Source: WJJR01 sp964440935
Lineage (GTDB): Bacteria > Zixibacteria > MSB-5A5 > WJJR01
Reading direction: 5' to 3'
DNA: 64,000 bases
Assembly: GCA_964440935.1 (NCBI GenBank)
Contig: CAYTTY010000003.1
Location: forward strand, 108,424 to 172,423
Below, in pieces: positions 17,679-26,102 of the stretch (position 1 is the stretch's first letter; every line of letters begins with the position of its first letter). A model generated the notes under the pieces. The model was not told where the DNA came from, did no database searches, and worked only from the letters and a program-made list of their open reading frames with translations. A program made the position numbers and the translations under genes.

Positions 17679-19210
17679 CACACTCCAAACGTCTTCCAGA
17701 CCAGTGCCGATAGGCGCAAACGAATCAGTGCGCCCTCCTGATCGTGACCATCGATATTGTTCACGTTGGTCATGCGTTGGTATCCGGCCAGCAGATCGAG
17801 TATCAACGATCCGCCCAATTGGATATGCGGTCCGAGAGCTACGGTCGTCCGCCGTTCGACAATCCCCGACGGAAACGGGACATTCTTCGGAACCGTACCG
17901 GCTTGCTCGCTGTCGATCCGATTCTCTCCGTGCCGCACATGTTCAAGCAAGCCACGGAGATCGAGCCGGCGCGAATGGTGCCACGTCGGACGAAGCGTCA
18001 TGCGGTCGGCATCAGTCCCCAAGTTCGAGCCGATCCCGATGACATGGCCATCGAGCGAACGGTGGTGGTAGTAGCGATTCCAAGGGCGCACCTGTCCGTA
18101 GACAAACGTATTAATGCGCTGATACTCCGCATGGATCAGCAGCCGATGTTGCGGGTCCGGGGTCCAGGCCGTGCCGATGAGAACACCGATCTGTTGCGGT
18201 TCGCTGTGAAAGTCGATCTGAAAATCATCGATCATCCATTCGCCGTAGAATTCGAGGCGATTCAACGGGCGCCACGACAGCTCGAAATTCCAGAGCGGAT
18301 TGTCGTTCGTGTCGTTATTCAGCTGTTCCCAATAGTAGGGCACAATGGGGTTTAGATAATTGAGTGCCCACGGACGATCGACGCCGCCGAATACAATCAC
18401 CTCCGAGACCGCCAACTCGAGATTATGCCGTGGGCGCCAGTTGAACCGATGGCCGATCAAATAGCGATTCGCTTTGCCCACCTCGGGGATCAGCATCGAG
18501 TCGAGCATCGTCGCAACGAGTTGAAACGACCAGCTTCGTGAACGATAGAGAACTCGCAATCCGTTAAACGGCGGAGAGTGGTTGGAGATCAGCATGGCGT
18601 CGACGGGGGAGCGTCCCCAACGCCAGTACTCACGCCCAAATGCTATGGTGAACCGTCCAACATGTCCAATGAGCACAGCTTGCTCCAGCCAAGCAGTGAA
18701 GTGTTCCTTCCAATACTCACCGTGGAATTGCGAATCGTGGCGTCCGTCGCTGTCAACGCGCAATCGTGTGCGCGCGGCAAACGACTGTCCGACGCCGAAT
18801 GTACCGACCGCGTCGAATCCGGCCCGATTGCGCGACACGCCATGACGTATCTGATCGATGTGCGCGGTCGGACCAATACCCAGTCGCACGAATTCGTCCC
18901 CATTGTAATCCCCTTCCATTCGCAACTCTTCGCGGAATTCATCACGAAGACGGTCGACCAGAATGCGGTCACCCAACGGATAGGTCCGGACATCGTCAGC
19001 GATTTGCCGTAAATAGGCCGCCACCGCGCCGCGGGTGTAGGGCCGCGTGTGCAGGAGCAAGTCGGGAAAGTGGCCGCGCGACGACAGCTCGAAGACGGCA
19101 TCGTAGACCCAGGAATCGACCGAGATGTCTTGAGCGGGACTGCCACTCGCAAAAGCGATTCCCGGTATTGCCACGAGGACGGCACAAACTAATTTCAGGG
19201 CGGTGTTCAT
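17678..19210 (-). CDS. Wzi-like outer-membrane beta-barrel protein
   Basis: A protein of about 510 residues starting at an ATG with a clear signal peptide (MNTALKLVCAVLVAIPGIAFASG). The mature part is rich in alternating aromatic beta strands with Trp/Tyr ends (FGREYWRWGRSPVDAMLISNHSPPFNGLRVLYRS, LNYLNPIVPYYWEQLNNDTNDN), a pattern I recognise from the Wzi capsule-assembly family. Wzi is an outer-membrane barrel that helps attach capsule to the cell surface; whether this member acts on capsule is unknown, and no capsule genes are nearby. The C-terminus ends in a strand (LIRLRLSALVWKTFGV), as in many outer-membrane proteins. Confidence 0.65.
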   Translation of the reverse strand: MNTALKLVCAVLVAIPGIAFASGSPAQDISVDSWVYDAVFELSSRGHFPDLLLHTRPYTRGAVAAYLRQIADDVRTYPLGDRILVDRLRDEFREELRMEGDYNGDEFVRLGIGPTAHIDQIRHGVSRNRAGFDAVGTFGVGQSFAARTRLRVDSDGRHDSQFHGEYWKEHFTAWLEQAVLIGHVGRFTIAFGREYWRWGRSPVDAMLISNHSPPFNGLRVLYRSRSWSFQLVATMLDSMLIPEVGKANRYLIGHRFNWRPRHNLELAVSEVIVFGGVDRPWALNYLNPIVPYYWEQLNNDTNDNPLWNFELSWRPLNRLEFYGEWMIDDFQIDFHSEPQQIGVLIGTAWTPDPQHRLLIHAEYQRINTFVYGQVRPWNRYYHHRSLDGHVIGIGSNLGTDADRMTLRPTWHHSRRLDLRGLLEHVRHGENRIDSEQAGTVPKNVPFPSGIVERRTTVALGPHIQLGGSLILDLLAGYQRMTNVNNIDGHDQEGALIRLRLSALVWKTFGV

Positions 19211-19471
19211 GTTGGCGAGAGTAGCGGAGCCCGCGCGGCCGGTCAATGCCAAACCATCGTGAGGACGACGGGCAAATGTATCGGATTGCTCCAATATTCT
19301 ATTGTCTCCACTTTCGCGAATCTCTGTGCCGAAAACTCATCGGAGTTCCGTATCTAGCTGTACTTCAATGTCTTAGTCGATCATGCCGGGCTCAAGAACT
19401 CTCCCGAAATGGGAATGCCGTTTGCAGTTCGTCATCTGTGGGTCAGACCACCTGAGAAGGGGCGGATTGCC

Positions 19472-20152
19472 GTGCGCATCGGGAGTGCCATTTACCAGTT
19501 ATCGGAGATCCAGCGGACCAGCCGGTCCGCGCGTGTCGAGCGAGAGCGATCTCGTCCTGCCCACGACAATCAAGACCGTTCCAAGCCATCTCGATCAACA
19601 TCGTCAGCGGAGCGGGCTCTGTCCATTGAGAGACCACCACCGACGCTCGCGGGTTTGCTGCGGGAGCACTTCATCGGTGAAGTGCGCCGGCGCGACCGCG
19701 ACGGTGACGGCTTCCTGAATCGTCGTGAATACGGCGGTGTCACCGAAGACTTCCAGCGATTGGATCGCGATGGGGATGGGTTAGTCCAAGCGCAGGATCT
19801 GATTCAGGAAGCATTGAACCGGAGCCCGCAACTGGCGGACATGGTGACCGGCCGTTGGGCTCCCATCTACAACCAGATACTCAACGCCAGAACTGCGGAA
19901 GAAGATGATCTCATCTCGGCCATCCATCAGGGGGCGGCCGACGTTCACGATGCCCAAGCCCATGAACGTCATGCCGTTGAGGGGGCGGGGACAAATCCCG
20001 GCTCTGACGATCAGCCGAATACCCCCACCGAACTCTTCGTCGAGTTTGTCTCTGAACACAAGGATCTCTCCACCTTGCACCAGCGCCTCCAGGATTTGGC
20101 GGACCGCTTAGGGCGTCATCAATCCTATCCGTCGGTTGACCTCATCGCTTGA
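19472..20152 (+). CDS. EF-hand domain protein of unknown role
   Basis: A protein of about 226 residues (GTG start at 19472 with AGAAGGGG about 10 nt upstream; the frame is also open from an ATG at 19409). It contains a pair of EF-hand loops, DRDGDGFLNRREY and DRDGDGLVQAQDL, near residues 75-110, each with Asp at positions 1, 3 and 5 and an acidic or polar residue at 12, so calcium binding is expected. There is no signal peptide or membrane helix. The N-terminus is Arg/Ser-rich and the C-terminus helical. It leads a plus-strand group with a HEAT-repeat and an HD-GYP protein, 50 nt upstream of the former. Confidence 0.6.
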   Translation: MRIGSAIYQLSEIQRTSRSARVERERSRPAHDNQDRSKPSRSTSSAERALSIERPPPTLAGLLREHFIGEVRRRDRDGDGFLNRREYGGVTEDFQRLDRDGDGLVQAQDLIQEALNRSPQLADMVTGRWAPIYNQILNARTAEEDDLISAIHQGAADVHDAQAHERHAVEGAGTNPGSDDQPNTPTELFVEFVSEHKDLSTLHQRLQDLADRLGRHQSYPSVDLIA

Positions 20153-20202
20153 GGTGAGACACTGATAAACCGCACGTTTCCGCCGATATCTCCAGTAGTG
20201 CC

Positions 20203-22023
20203 ATGGAGAAGACGCGTTTCATAGATTTCAGTGATGAGAAGCAGAAAGCGGCACCTGAACAGTCGCCGCTGATCGCCCGCGTGCGCGAGTTTTGCCACAC
20301 TTGGGAGCGGGCGGTTAAGACCATCTGTCTCTATCCACCGACCAATCCGCTCCCCGATGAATTCCGCACTAAGTTCTTCGATGCTCTCGAGCGAATGCTC
20401 GACGAGATGGGATCTATCAGCTTTAGCGTCACTGACACGTCGCTCACTTACGATGGCACTGAAGTGTACGGCCACCTCGATTCCGAAGAGAATCTCGCGT
20501 TTCTCATGTTTCGTGACGGCATCAACCGGCTCACGTTCGAACCAGGAGTCGGGAGAGATGAGTCGGCCCGATTTCTGAATGCTTTGGCGGATGTCTTCTC
20601 ATCACCCAATGCCCAGGTTGACTTGGTGAACCGCCTGTGGCAGGAAGCACTCCCGCACATCACGTATCACACGCTCGATCGCGTGATCGAAGGTTCGTAC
20701 ATCGAACTGGCCGACGACGATCTCCTGCAGGAACGTCATCGCGAATTTGTTGGTGAGGCGGACCCGCACGGGGATGGCGACCATGCTTACGAGCAGCCTC
20801 CGCGACAGCCGTATGCCGGAGTACAGTCCGAGCGGTATCAGCACGTGATGGATGTCTTCGGCGACGTCTCACACCTGTCATCGGTGGAACAAGCCGAAGT
20901 GCAATCACAGGCCGCGATCGAACCCCCTGAAGCCGCGGAGTTGATGGGTCTGGAGATCATCTTCGAAATCCTCCTGATGGCCGATCATCCCCGCATCGTG
21001 GAAGATACGATTGCCGTCACCGAAAAGCAGTTTGCCGAGTCGGTGAAAGGCAACCGTTGGGGAATGATTCGCTATATTCTTGAACAGTGGAACGAGACCG
21101 CGCCCCGAACACAAGCGAGCGTTTCGAAACAAATCCAATCGGCCCGACTGCGTTCCGCCGACAATCGCTACTTCGATGCACTCTCACAGTATTTGAATGA
21201 CAACCCTCAGTGCGATCTGAGCGAAGTGCGCGGCGTCTTGCAAGGCTTCGGCAGCAGTGCGCTGACGCACACCACCGCCATGCTGGGTGTGCTGGAACAT
21301 CGGTCGGCACGTCTCATGGTCTGTGATTACCTATCCGAACAAGGCGGCGATGCGATCGACTTGATCGGTGGGTTTGTCTACGACAAGCGGTGGTTCGTGG
21401 TCCGGAACGTAGCCAAGGTATTGGGGGAGATCGGCAGCGACCGCGCGCTGACGTTCTTGAGACGATCCGCCAGGCACGCCGACAGCCGGGTGCGCCTTGA
21501 AACGCTCAAGTCCCTTCAGAACATCGATGCTCCGGAGTCACACAAGACCATGCTGGAGTTCCTGAATGACAATGACGAATCGTTGCGGCGACGTGCCATT
21601 CGTGCACTGGGGGAGACGCGGTCTCAAATCGTGGCCGAAGCGTTGGAACGGCGAATCAACGGCACCACACCGACGAGCCAGAACCCGGAGGCGCTGCGTG
21701 AACTGTATATTGCCTATGCACGCACCGGGGGAGTGCAGGCCGTAACCCTGCTGACTGAACGTGCACGCAAGTCGCCATTTTTCGCCCGCAAACGCTGGTT
21801 GCCCATTCGGCTGGCCGCGATCTATGCACTCTCGCAGTCGCCGGAATTGGAGGCGCGGGCGCAACTCGCGGAACTGACCGGATCACGCGTACGCGAAATC
21901 GCACGCGCGGCGCAGGACGCCGTCGAACGGTGGTCGCATGGTCAAACCGCCAAACACTTCGCACCAACCGACACTGATGAGGATGTGTCCGATGCCAGAC
22001 GCGACACCGTCGAAGCTCACTAG
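20203..22023 (+). CDS. HEAT-repeat protein with HD-GYP-associated N-terminal domain
   Basis: A 606-residue, apparently cytoplasmic protein. Residues about 20-140 (ICLYPPTNPLPDEF...ISFSVTDTSLTYDGTEVYGHLDSEENLAFLMFRDGINRLTFEPGV) form a domain whose pattern recurs at the N-terminus of the HD-GYP protein next door. The C-terminal part, about 390-590, has HEAT/PBS-type repeats (DKRWFVVRNVAKVLGEIGSDRALTFL, ...RLETLKSLQNI..., DESLRRRAIRALGETRS). It could serve as a scaffold or partner for the HD-GYP phosphodiesterase. The gene overlaps the next one by about 32 nt, so the two are co-transcribed. The exact role is unknown. Confidence 0.65.
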   Translation: MEKTRFIDFSDEKQKAAPEQSPLIARVREFCHTWERAVKTICLYPPTNPLPDEFRTKFFDALERMLDEMGSISFSVTDTSLTYDGTEVYGHLDSEENLAFLMFRDGINRLTFEPGVGRDESARFLNALADVFSSPNAQVDLVNRLWQEALPHITYHTLDRVIEGSYIELADDDLLQERHREFVGEADPHGDGDHAYEQPPRQPYAGVQSERYQHVMDVFGDVSHLSSVEQAEVQSQAAIEPPEAAELMGLEIIFEILLMADHPRIVEDTIAVTEKQFAESVKGNRWGMIRYILEQWNETAPRTQASVSKQIQSARLRSADNRYFDALSQYLNDNPQCDLSEVRGVLQGFGSSALTHTTAMLGVLEHRSARLMVCDYLSEQGGDAIDLIGGFVYDKRWFVVRNVAKVLGEIGSDRALTFLRRSARHADSRVRLETLKSLQNIDAPESHKTMLEFLNDNDESLRRRAIRALGETRSQIVAEALERRINGTTPTSQNPEALRELYIAYARTGGVQAVTLLTERARKSPFFARKRWLPIRLAAIYALSQSPELEARAQLAELTGSRVREIARAAQDAVERWSHGQTAKHFAPTDTDEDVSDARRDTVEAH

Positions 22024-23488
22024 CCCGAATGTCGAGGCCGACGAGAAGACGCTGCATCTGCTGAAGTCGCTGCTGTCGGCGTGGCAGGCGGCCGCGATCT
22101 ACGACCAGAACAACAACGCGTTCCGGTCGCGCCGCCGCGAACTGCGCGAAGCGATGAACGACGTCGCCCCCAGCGGCGGCACCTGCCGTATCGACTATCA
22201 AGGCGGATACATTTTTTTCAACGGAACACGTCTGAACTACGACCGCGACTTCTCGTTTGGCCGCGCACTCGCGTTCCGGCTCGGAGGACTGCGCCTTGGT
22301 GGGTTGAGCATCGGCACCGACGTCTCGCCGGAGATGCTCGATCAAGCCCTGTTTGCATTGGCCCAGACGGATACACGCTTGGATGATCCATTTGCAGCGT
22401 TACAAGAAACATGGACGTCGCTCGGGATCGACGGCATCAATATCGAGCCGATGAGCGATACAGTCGAGGACAATGACGACACGCCCGAAAGCGAGGCCGA
22501 ACGCGAAGCACGACGCCGTCGCCGTGCACAGGCGTTGGTACAACGGGCCGAAACCGTCGTTCACGACATGTGGGACCGCGTGCGGGACCGCAATTCGTTC
22601 GATGCGCCGGCCACCCAACGCGTCGTGCATTTGTTGATTGACCAGATCGCCCATGATGAACCCGCGCTCATGGAATTTGCCTCTTTGCGCGATTTTGACG
22701 AATACACGTACTATCACTCCGTCAGTGTGGCGATCTACTCAATTGCCGTCGGCATCCGACTGGGATTCAACCGTCATCGCCTGACACAACTCGGGATGGC
22801 GGCGTTGTTCCACGACATCGGCAAAGTCAAACTCCCGAAGGATTTGATTACCAAACCCGACGAGTTCAACGATGACGACTGGGTCGAGATTAAACGCCAT
22901 CCGACGCTCGGCGCACTGACGCTCGGCAATCTACGGCATATCGATGCCGACACCGCCACGGCAATTGCCGGTGCCTTTGAGCATCACCTCCGGACGGACA
23001 TGACCGGATACCCGGAACTGTCCCAACCGCGCACGCTGCACGTCTTCTCACGCATCATCGCCCTCTGTGATGCGTTCGATGCCATGACATCGGGACGCGT
23101 GTACCAGAAAGGCCACATCTCGCCGGACGAAGCATTGCGACGCCTGATTCACAAGGGACGCCAGTGGTACGATCCCATTATCGTCAAAGCGCTGGTCAAC
23201 GTTCTCGGTGTTTTTCCGGTTGGAACATTGGTGCGGCTGTCGGACGACTCCGTGGCTGTTGTCACCCAGTGCAATAGCGACGATCTGTATGCACCCGATG
23301 TCCTGATTATCCGCGATCCGGAGGGCATGCCGGTTCGCCGGATGGCACGCGTCGCCGGCCAAGAGGCCGACACCCCAACTGCCGGTCCGCATATCACCGA
23401 GGTGCTCAACCCGGAAACGGAATGTATCAAGGTTGAAGATTACATCGCGTTGAATTACCAGGTACCCGATGAGATGGCCATCGATTGA
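21992..23488 (+). CDS. HD-GYP domain protein (c-di-GMP phosphodiesterase family, altered GYP motif)
   Basis: A protein of about 498 residues (ATG at 21992 preceded by GAGG; upstream ATGs at 21977 and 21938 are possible). Residues 20-150 match the N-terminal domain of the HEAT protein. A charged linker follows, then an HD domain with HDIGK at 274-278. The expected HHExxDGxGYP motif reads HHLRTDMTGYP (331-341): Glu is replaced by Leu and the DG Gly by Met. Family members hydrolyse cyclic di-GMP with a bi- or tri-metal centre, and the lost Glu is a metal ligand in some, so activity may be altered. A C-terminal beta module (FPVGTLVRLSDDSVAVVTQ) follows. Confidence 0.88.
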   Translation: MPDATPSKLTSPNVEADEKTLHLLKSLLSAWQAAAIYDQNNNAFRSRRRELREAMNDVAPSGGTCRIDYQGGYIFFNGTRLNYDRDFSFGRALAFRLGGLRLGGLSIGTDVSPEMLDQALFALAQTDTRLDDPFAALQETWTSLGIDGINIEPMSDTVEDNDDTPESEAEREARRRRRAQALVQRAETVVHDMWDRVRDRNSFDAPATQRVVHLLIDQIAHDEPALMEFASLRDFDEYTYYHSVSVAIYSIAVGIRLGFNRHRLTQLGMAALFHDIGKVKLPKDLITKPDEFNDDDWVEIKRHPTLGALTLGNLRHIDADTATAIAGAFEHHLRTDMTGYPELSQPRTLHVFSRIIALCDAFDAMTSGRVYQKGHISPDEALRRLIHKGRQWYDPIIVKALVNVLGVFPVGTLVRLSDDSVAVVTQCNSDDLYAPDVLIIRDPEGMPVRRMARVAGQEADTPTAGPHITEVLNPETECIKVEDYIALNYQVPDEMAID

Positions 23489-23508
23489 CGCTCACGGACC
23501 GCTAATTA

Positions 23509-23615
23509 TAGCAATTGTCAGAAGAACTGTCCGATTCCAGCGTGCCGTCATGCGCTCTCGCGTGATGGCTATCTCCCCTGCCGACAAGGCGTCACCCGAG
23601 GGCGGGTGACACCAC
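23509..23615 (+). mobile_element. R1 MITE-like element, copy A (right end lost)
   Basis: It begins with TA followed by TAGCAATTGTCAGAA and is nearly identical to copy C (62472-62618) for about 105 bp, including CCGATTCCAGCGTGCCGTCA and GACAAGGCGTCACCCGAGGG, and then diverges. The right terminal repeat is missing. It lies in the 275-nt gap after the HD-GYP gene. Confidence 0.75.
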
Positions 23616-23676
23616 GCTCGGGACCAGCCGCGTTGACTTGCTAAAAAAGTTGTGTGGGCGCCGCTGACTCTGGGAC

Positions 23677-23741
23677 CTGTTGATAAACTCAGTTCCGTCG
23701 TCGCGTAGGTGCGGCACTTAGCCGCACCGGTCCGGCTCTAT
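23677..23741 (+). repeat. R2 hairpin repeat, copy 3 (partial)
   Basis: It contains the degenerate head CTGTTGATAAACTC and CGCGTAGGTGCGGC...GCCGCACCGGTCCGGCT, with the two hairpin units in swapped order compared with the copy at 55616, and lacks the outer right arm. It lies just downstream of the lepA stop. Confidence 0.65.
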
Positions 23742-23763
23742 AATGGTGACTCAACGGCTCGCG

Positions 23764-25566
23764 CTAGTCCCCGATCTTCAACACCGCCAAAAACGCCTCC
23801 GGTGGAACATCAATAGATCCCACGCGCTTCATGCGGCGCTTGCCTTCCTTCTGTTTCTCCAGAAGCTTGCGCTTACGCGTGACATCACCACCGTATAGTT
23901 TCGCCGTGACATCCTTGCGCAGTGGCTTGATCGTTTCACGCGCGATCGGCTTGCCACCGCCGATGGCGGCTTGAATCACAACTTCAAACTGTTGCCGGGG
24001 AATCATCTCTTTCAGCGTTTCACACATTTTTCGGCCGATGCGATAGGCGCTGTCACGGGGAACAATGCTCGAGAGCGCATCCACTGTATCGCCGGCTAAA
24101 CGCAATTCCAGTTTCTCCAGTGGACTGGTCCGAAATTCGAGGAAGTCATAGTCGAGCGAACCGTATCCACGCGTAACCGATTTCAGCCGGTCATAGTAGT
24201 CGAACACGATCTCGGCGAGCGGAATGTCGAAGATCAACCGCGCGCGTTCGCCGGCAACGTACTCGGTGTTCAGGTACTCGCCGCGTTTGCCCGTAGTCAG
24301 TGTCATGACCGATCCGACGAATTCGTTGGGGACGACGATGTGGGCGCGCACATACGGTTCAGCGATTGATTCATACAGTCCACGGGTTGGCACTTCCGAC
24401 GGGTTGCTGATGCTCTTGACCGTCCCGTCGGTCATTTTCAGTTCGTAGCGCACATTGGGCACGGTGGCGACGATGTCCTGATTAAACTCACGCGAGAGTC
24501 GCTCGTTGACAATTTCCAAGTGCAACAGACCGAGGAAACCGCAACGAAAGCCAAATCCCAATGCCTGGGACTGCTCCGGTTCGAATGACAAGGATGAATC
24601 GTTCAATCGGAGCTTCTCGAGCGCCGAACGCAGATCACCGAATTTGTCGGCATCCGACGGATAGATTCCCGAGAACACCATCGGCTTGATCACCTGGAAG
24701 CCGGGGAGACGCTCTTTTGCCGGATTGTCGACCGTGGTCATTGTATCGCCGACCCGCGCTTCGTGGATGTCGCGGATGTGTGCGGTGACAAAACCGACTT
24801 CGCCGGTATTCAGCCGGCCGACTTTGACCGGTGTCAACTGGAGATAGCCGACCTGGTCGGTTTCATGGTCTCCGGGATGGGCGAAAAACTTGATCCGCTT
24901 GCGCGCGTCCAACGACCCGTCCACGATTCGGACGTAGGCGATGGCGCCGTGATATGAATCGTACTGGGAGTCAAAGACCAACGCCCGAAGCGGCGCATCG
25001 GGATTGCCCGAGGGTGACGGAACGCGATTGACGATCTCTTCGAGCACCGCCTCACAGTTCAAACCGGTTTTAGCCGACACGCGGATCACCGACTCCGGAT
25101 CGCAGGAGAGCAGTTGACCGACCTCCTCGGCGTAATAGTCGGGGTCGGCGGCGGGGAGATCGATCTTGTTGAGAACGGGGATAATACCCAAGCCGGCCTC
25201 GATGGCCAGATAGGCGTTGGCAACTGTTTGGGCCTGAATGCCTTGGGCGGCATCCACGACAAGAATCGCCCCTTCACAGGCCGACAACGCCCGCGAGACC
25301 TCGTAGTTGAAGTCGACATGCCCCGGCGTGTCGATCAGGTTGAGCGTGTATTCGTTGCCGTCCTTGGAGTTATAGAGCATCCGGATTGCGTGGGATTTGA
25401 TGGTGATCCCTCGTTCCTGCTCGAGATCCATGCTGTCGAGCACCTGCTTGCGCATCTTGCGCTCCTCAACCGTCTTGGTCAGTTCCAAGAGACGGTCGGC
25501 CAGGGTCGACTTGCCGTGGTCGATGTGGGCAATGATCGAAAAGTTGCGAATGTGGTTCTGCGCCAT
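23764..25566 (-). CDS. lepA: Elongation factor 4 (LepA)
   Basis: A 600-residue translational GTPase of exactly the usual LepA length. G1 is AHIDHGKSTL at residues 13-22, followed by switch I RGITIK, G3 DTPGHVDF, G4 NKIDLP and the LepA-specific C-terminal domain (KKMCETLKEMIPRQQFEVVIQAAIGGGKPIARETIKPLRKDVTAKLYGGDVTRKRKLLEKQKEGKRRMK pattern). It back-translocates or remodels ribosomes, mainly affecting initiation and stress. GGGAGGA precedes the ATG. It stands alone between repeat-rich gaps. Confidence 0.97.
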   Translation of the reverse strand: MAQNHIRNFSIIAHIDHGKSTLADRLLELTKTVEERKMRKQVLDSMDLEQERGITIKSHAIRMLYNSKDGNEYTLNLIDTPGHVDFNYEVSRALSACEGAILVVDAAQGIQAQTVANAYLAIEAGLGIIPVLNKIDLPAADPDYYAEEVGQLLSCDPESVIRVSAKTGLNCEAVLEEIVNRVPSPSGNPDAPLRALVFDSQYDSYHGAIAYVRIVDGSLDARKRIKFFAHPGDHETDQVGYLQLTPVKVGRLNTGEVGFVTAHIRDIHEARVGDTMTTVDNPAKERLPGFQVIKPMVFSGIYPSDADKFGDLRSALEKLRLNDSSLSFEPEQSQALGFGFRCGFLGLLHLEIVNERLSREFNQDIVATVPNVRYELKMTDGTVKSISNPSEVPTRGLYESIAEPYVRAHIVVPNEFVGSVMTLTTGKRGEYLNTEYVAGERARLIFDIPLAEIVFDYYDRLKSVTRGYGSLDYDFLEFRTSPLEKLELRLAGDTVDALSSIVPRDSAYRIGRKMCETLKEMIPRQQFEVVIQAAIGGGKPIARETIKPLRKDVTAKLYGGDVTRKRKLLEKQKEGKRRMKRVGSIDVPPEAFLAVLKIGD

Positions 25567-25743
25567 GCTCCTCCCAATAAGGTCGCCTATAGTACGTTGT
25601 CGGCCGCCGAACTACAAGCAGTCACGGCGATATTTCCGATGCGTGCAAGGGCACACACGTCGGCTTCGCTCAGTGCAAGCGAATGTGCGCCCGCGCGCAC
25701 TGCAAATGCGATACGAACATCGCCTCGCGCAGATGCGACTCTC

Positions 25744-25806
25744 AGCCGCACCGGTCCGGCTGAGAGCCGGACCTACGCGATGCACTCATGGGATTTTCAA
25801 CATGCG
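25744..25806 (-). repeat. R2 hairpin repeat, copy 2
   Basis: Read on the minus strand it gives ATGTTGAAAATCCCATGAGTGCA, then CGCGTAGGTCCGGCTCTCAGCCGGACCGGTGCGGCT, matching 55616-55672 closely. It lies upstream of lepA and abuts an R1 element. Confidence 0.7.
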
Positions 25807-25810
25807 TTTA

Positions 25811-25981
25811 GAGCGATTGTCACAATTGTCTTCCGATTGACCGGGCGATGTCGCACGGGCGCCTCGTTTACACTGAGTAAGCCGAAGTGCCCGTGCGGTA
25901 TGGCCCGTTCGACCATGCTCACGGCAGCGGGACGGCCATGCTACGGTGTCTTGATTCGGACAGCATTTCTGACAACCGCTC
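25811..25981. mobile_element. R1 MITE-like element, copy E
   Basis: About 171 bp with terminal repeats GAGCGATTGTCA (left) and TGACAACCGCTC (right), and subterminal TTCCGATTG / GATTCGGACAG. It is flanked on both sides by TA (25809-25810 and 25982-25983). The interior differs from copies A-C and has no coding potential. It fills much of the 536-nt gap between lepA and the subtilase gene. Confidence 0.7.
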
Positions 25982-26040
25982 TAAATGGTGGGGGCGGGCA
26001 CACATCCGTGTATCCCTGCGAAAGGCCTGTACCGAGGACA

Positions 26041-26077
26041 ACAAAACGCCCCCGGTCCGACGGGGAGGACCGGGGGC
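26041..26077 (-). terminator. Intrinsic terminator of the subtilase gene
   Basis: On the minus strand, GCCCCCGGTCC and GGACCGGGGGC form a perfect 11-bp stem with an 8-nt loop, followed by GTTTTGTTG, about 25 nt after the stop codon at 26103. Confidence 0.85.
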
Positions 26078-26102
26078 GCAGACAGCCTGCTGTGGGGACG
26101 GG

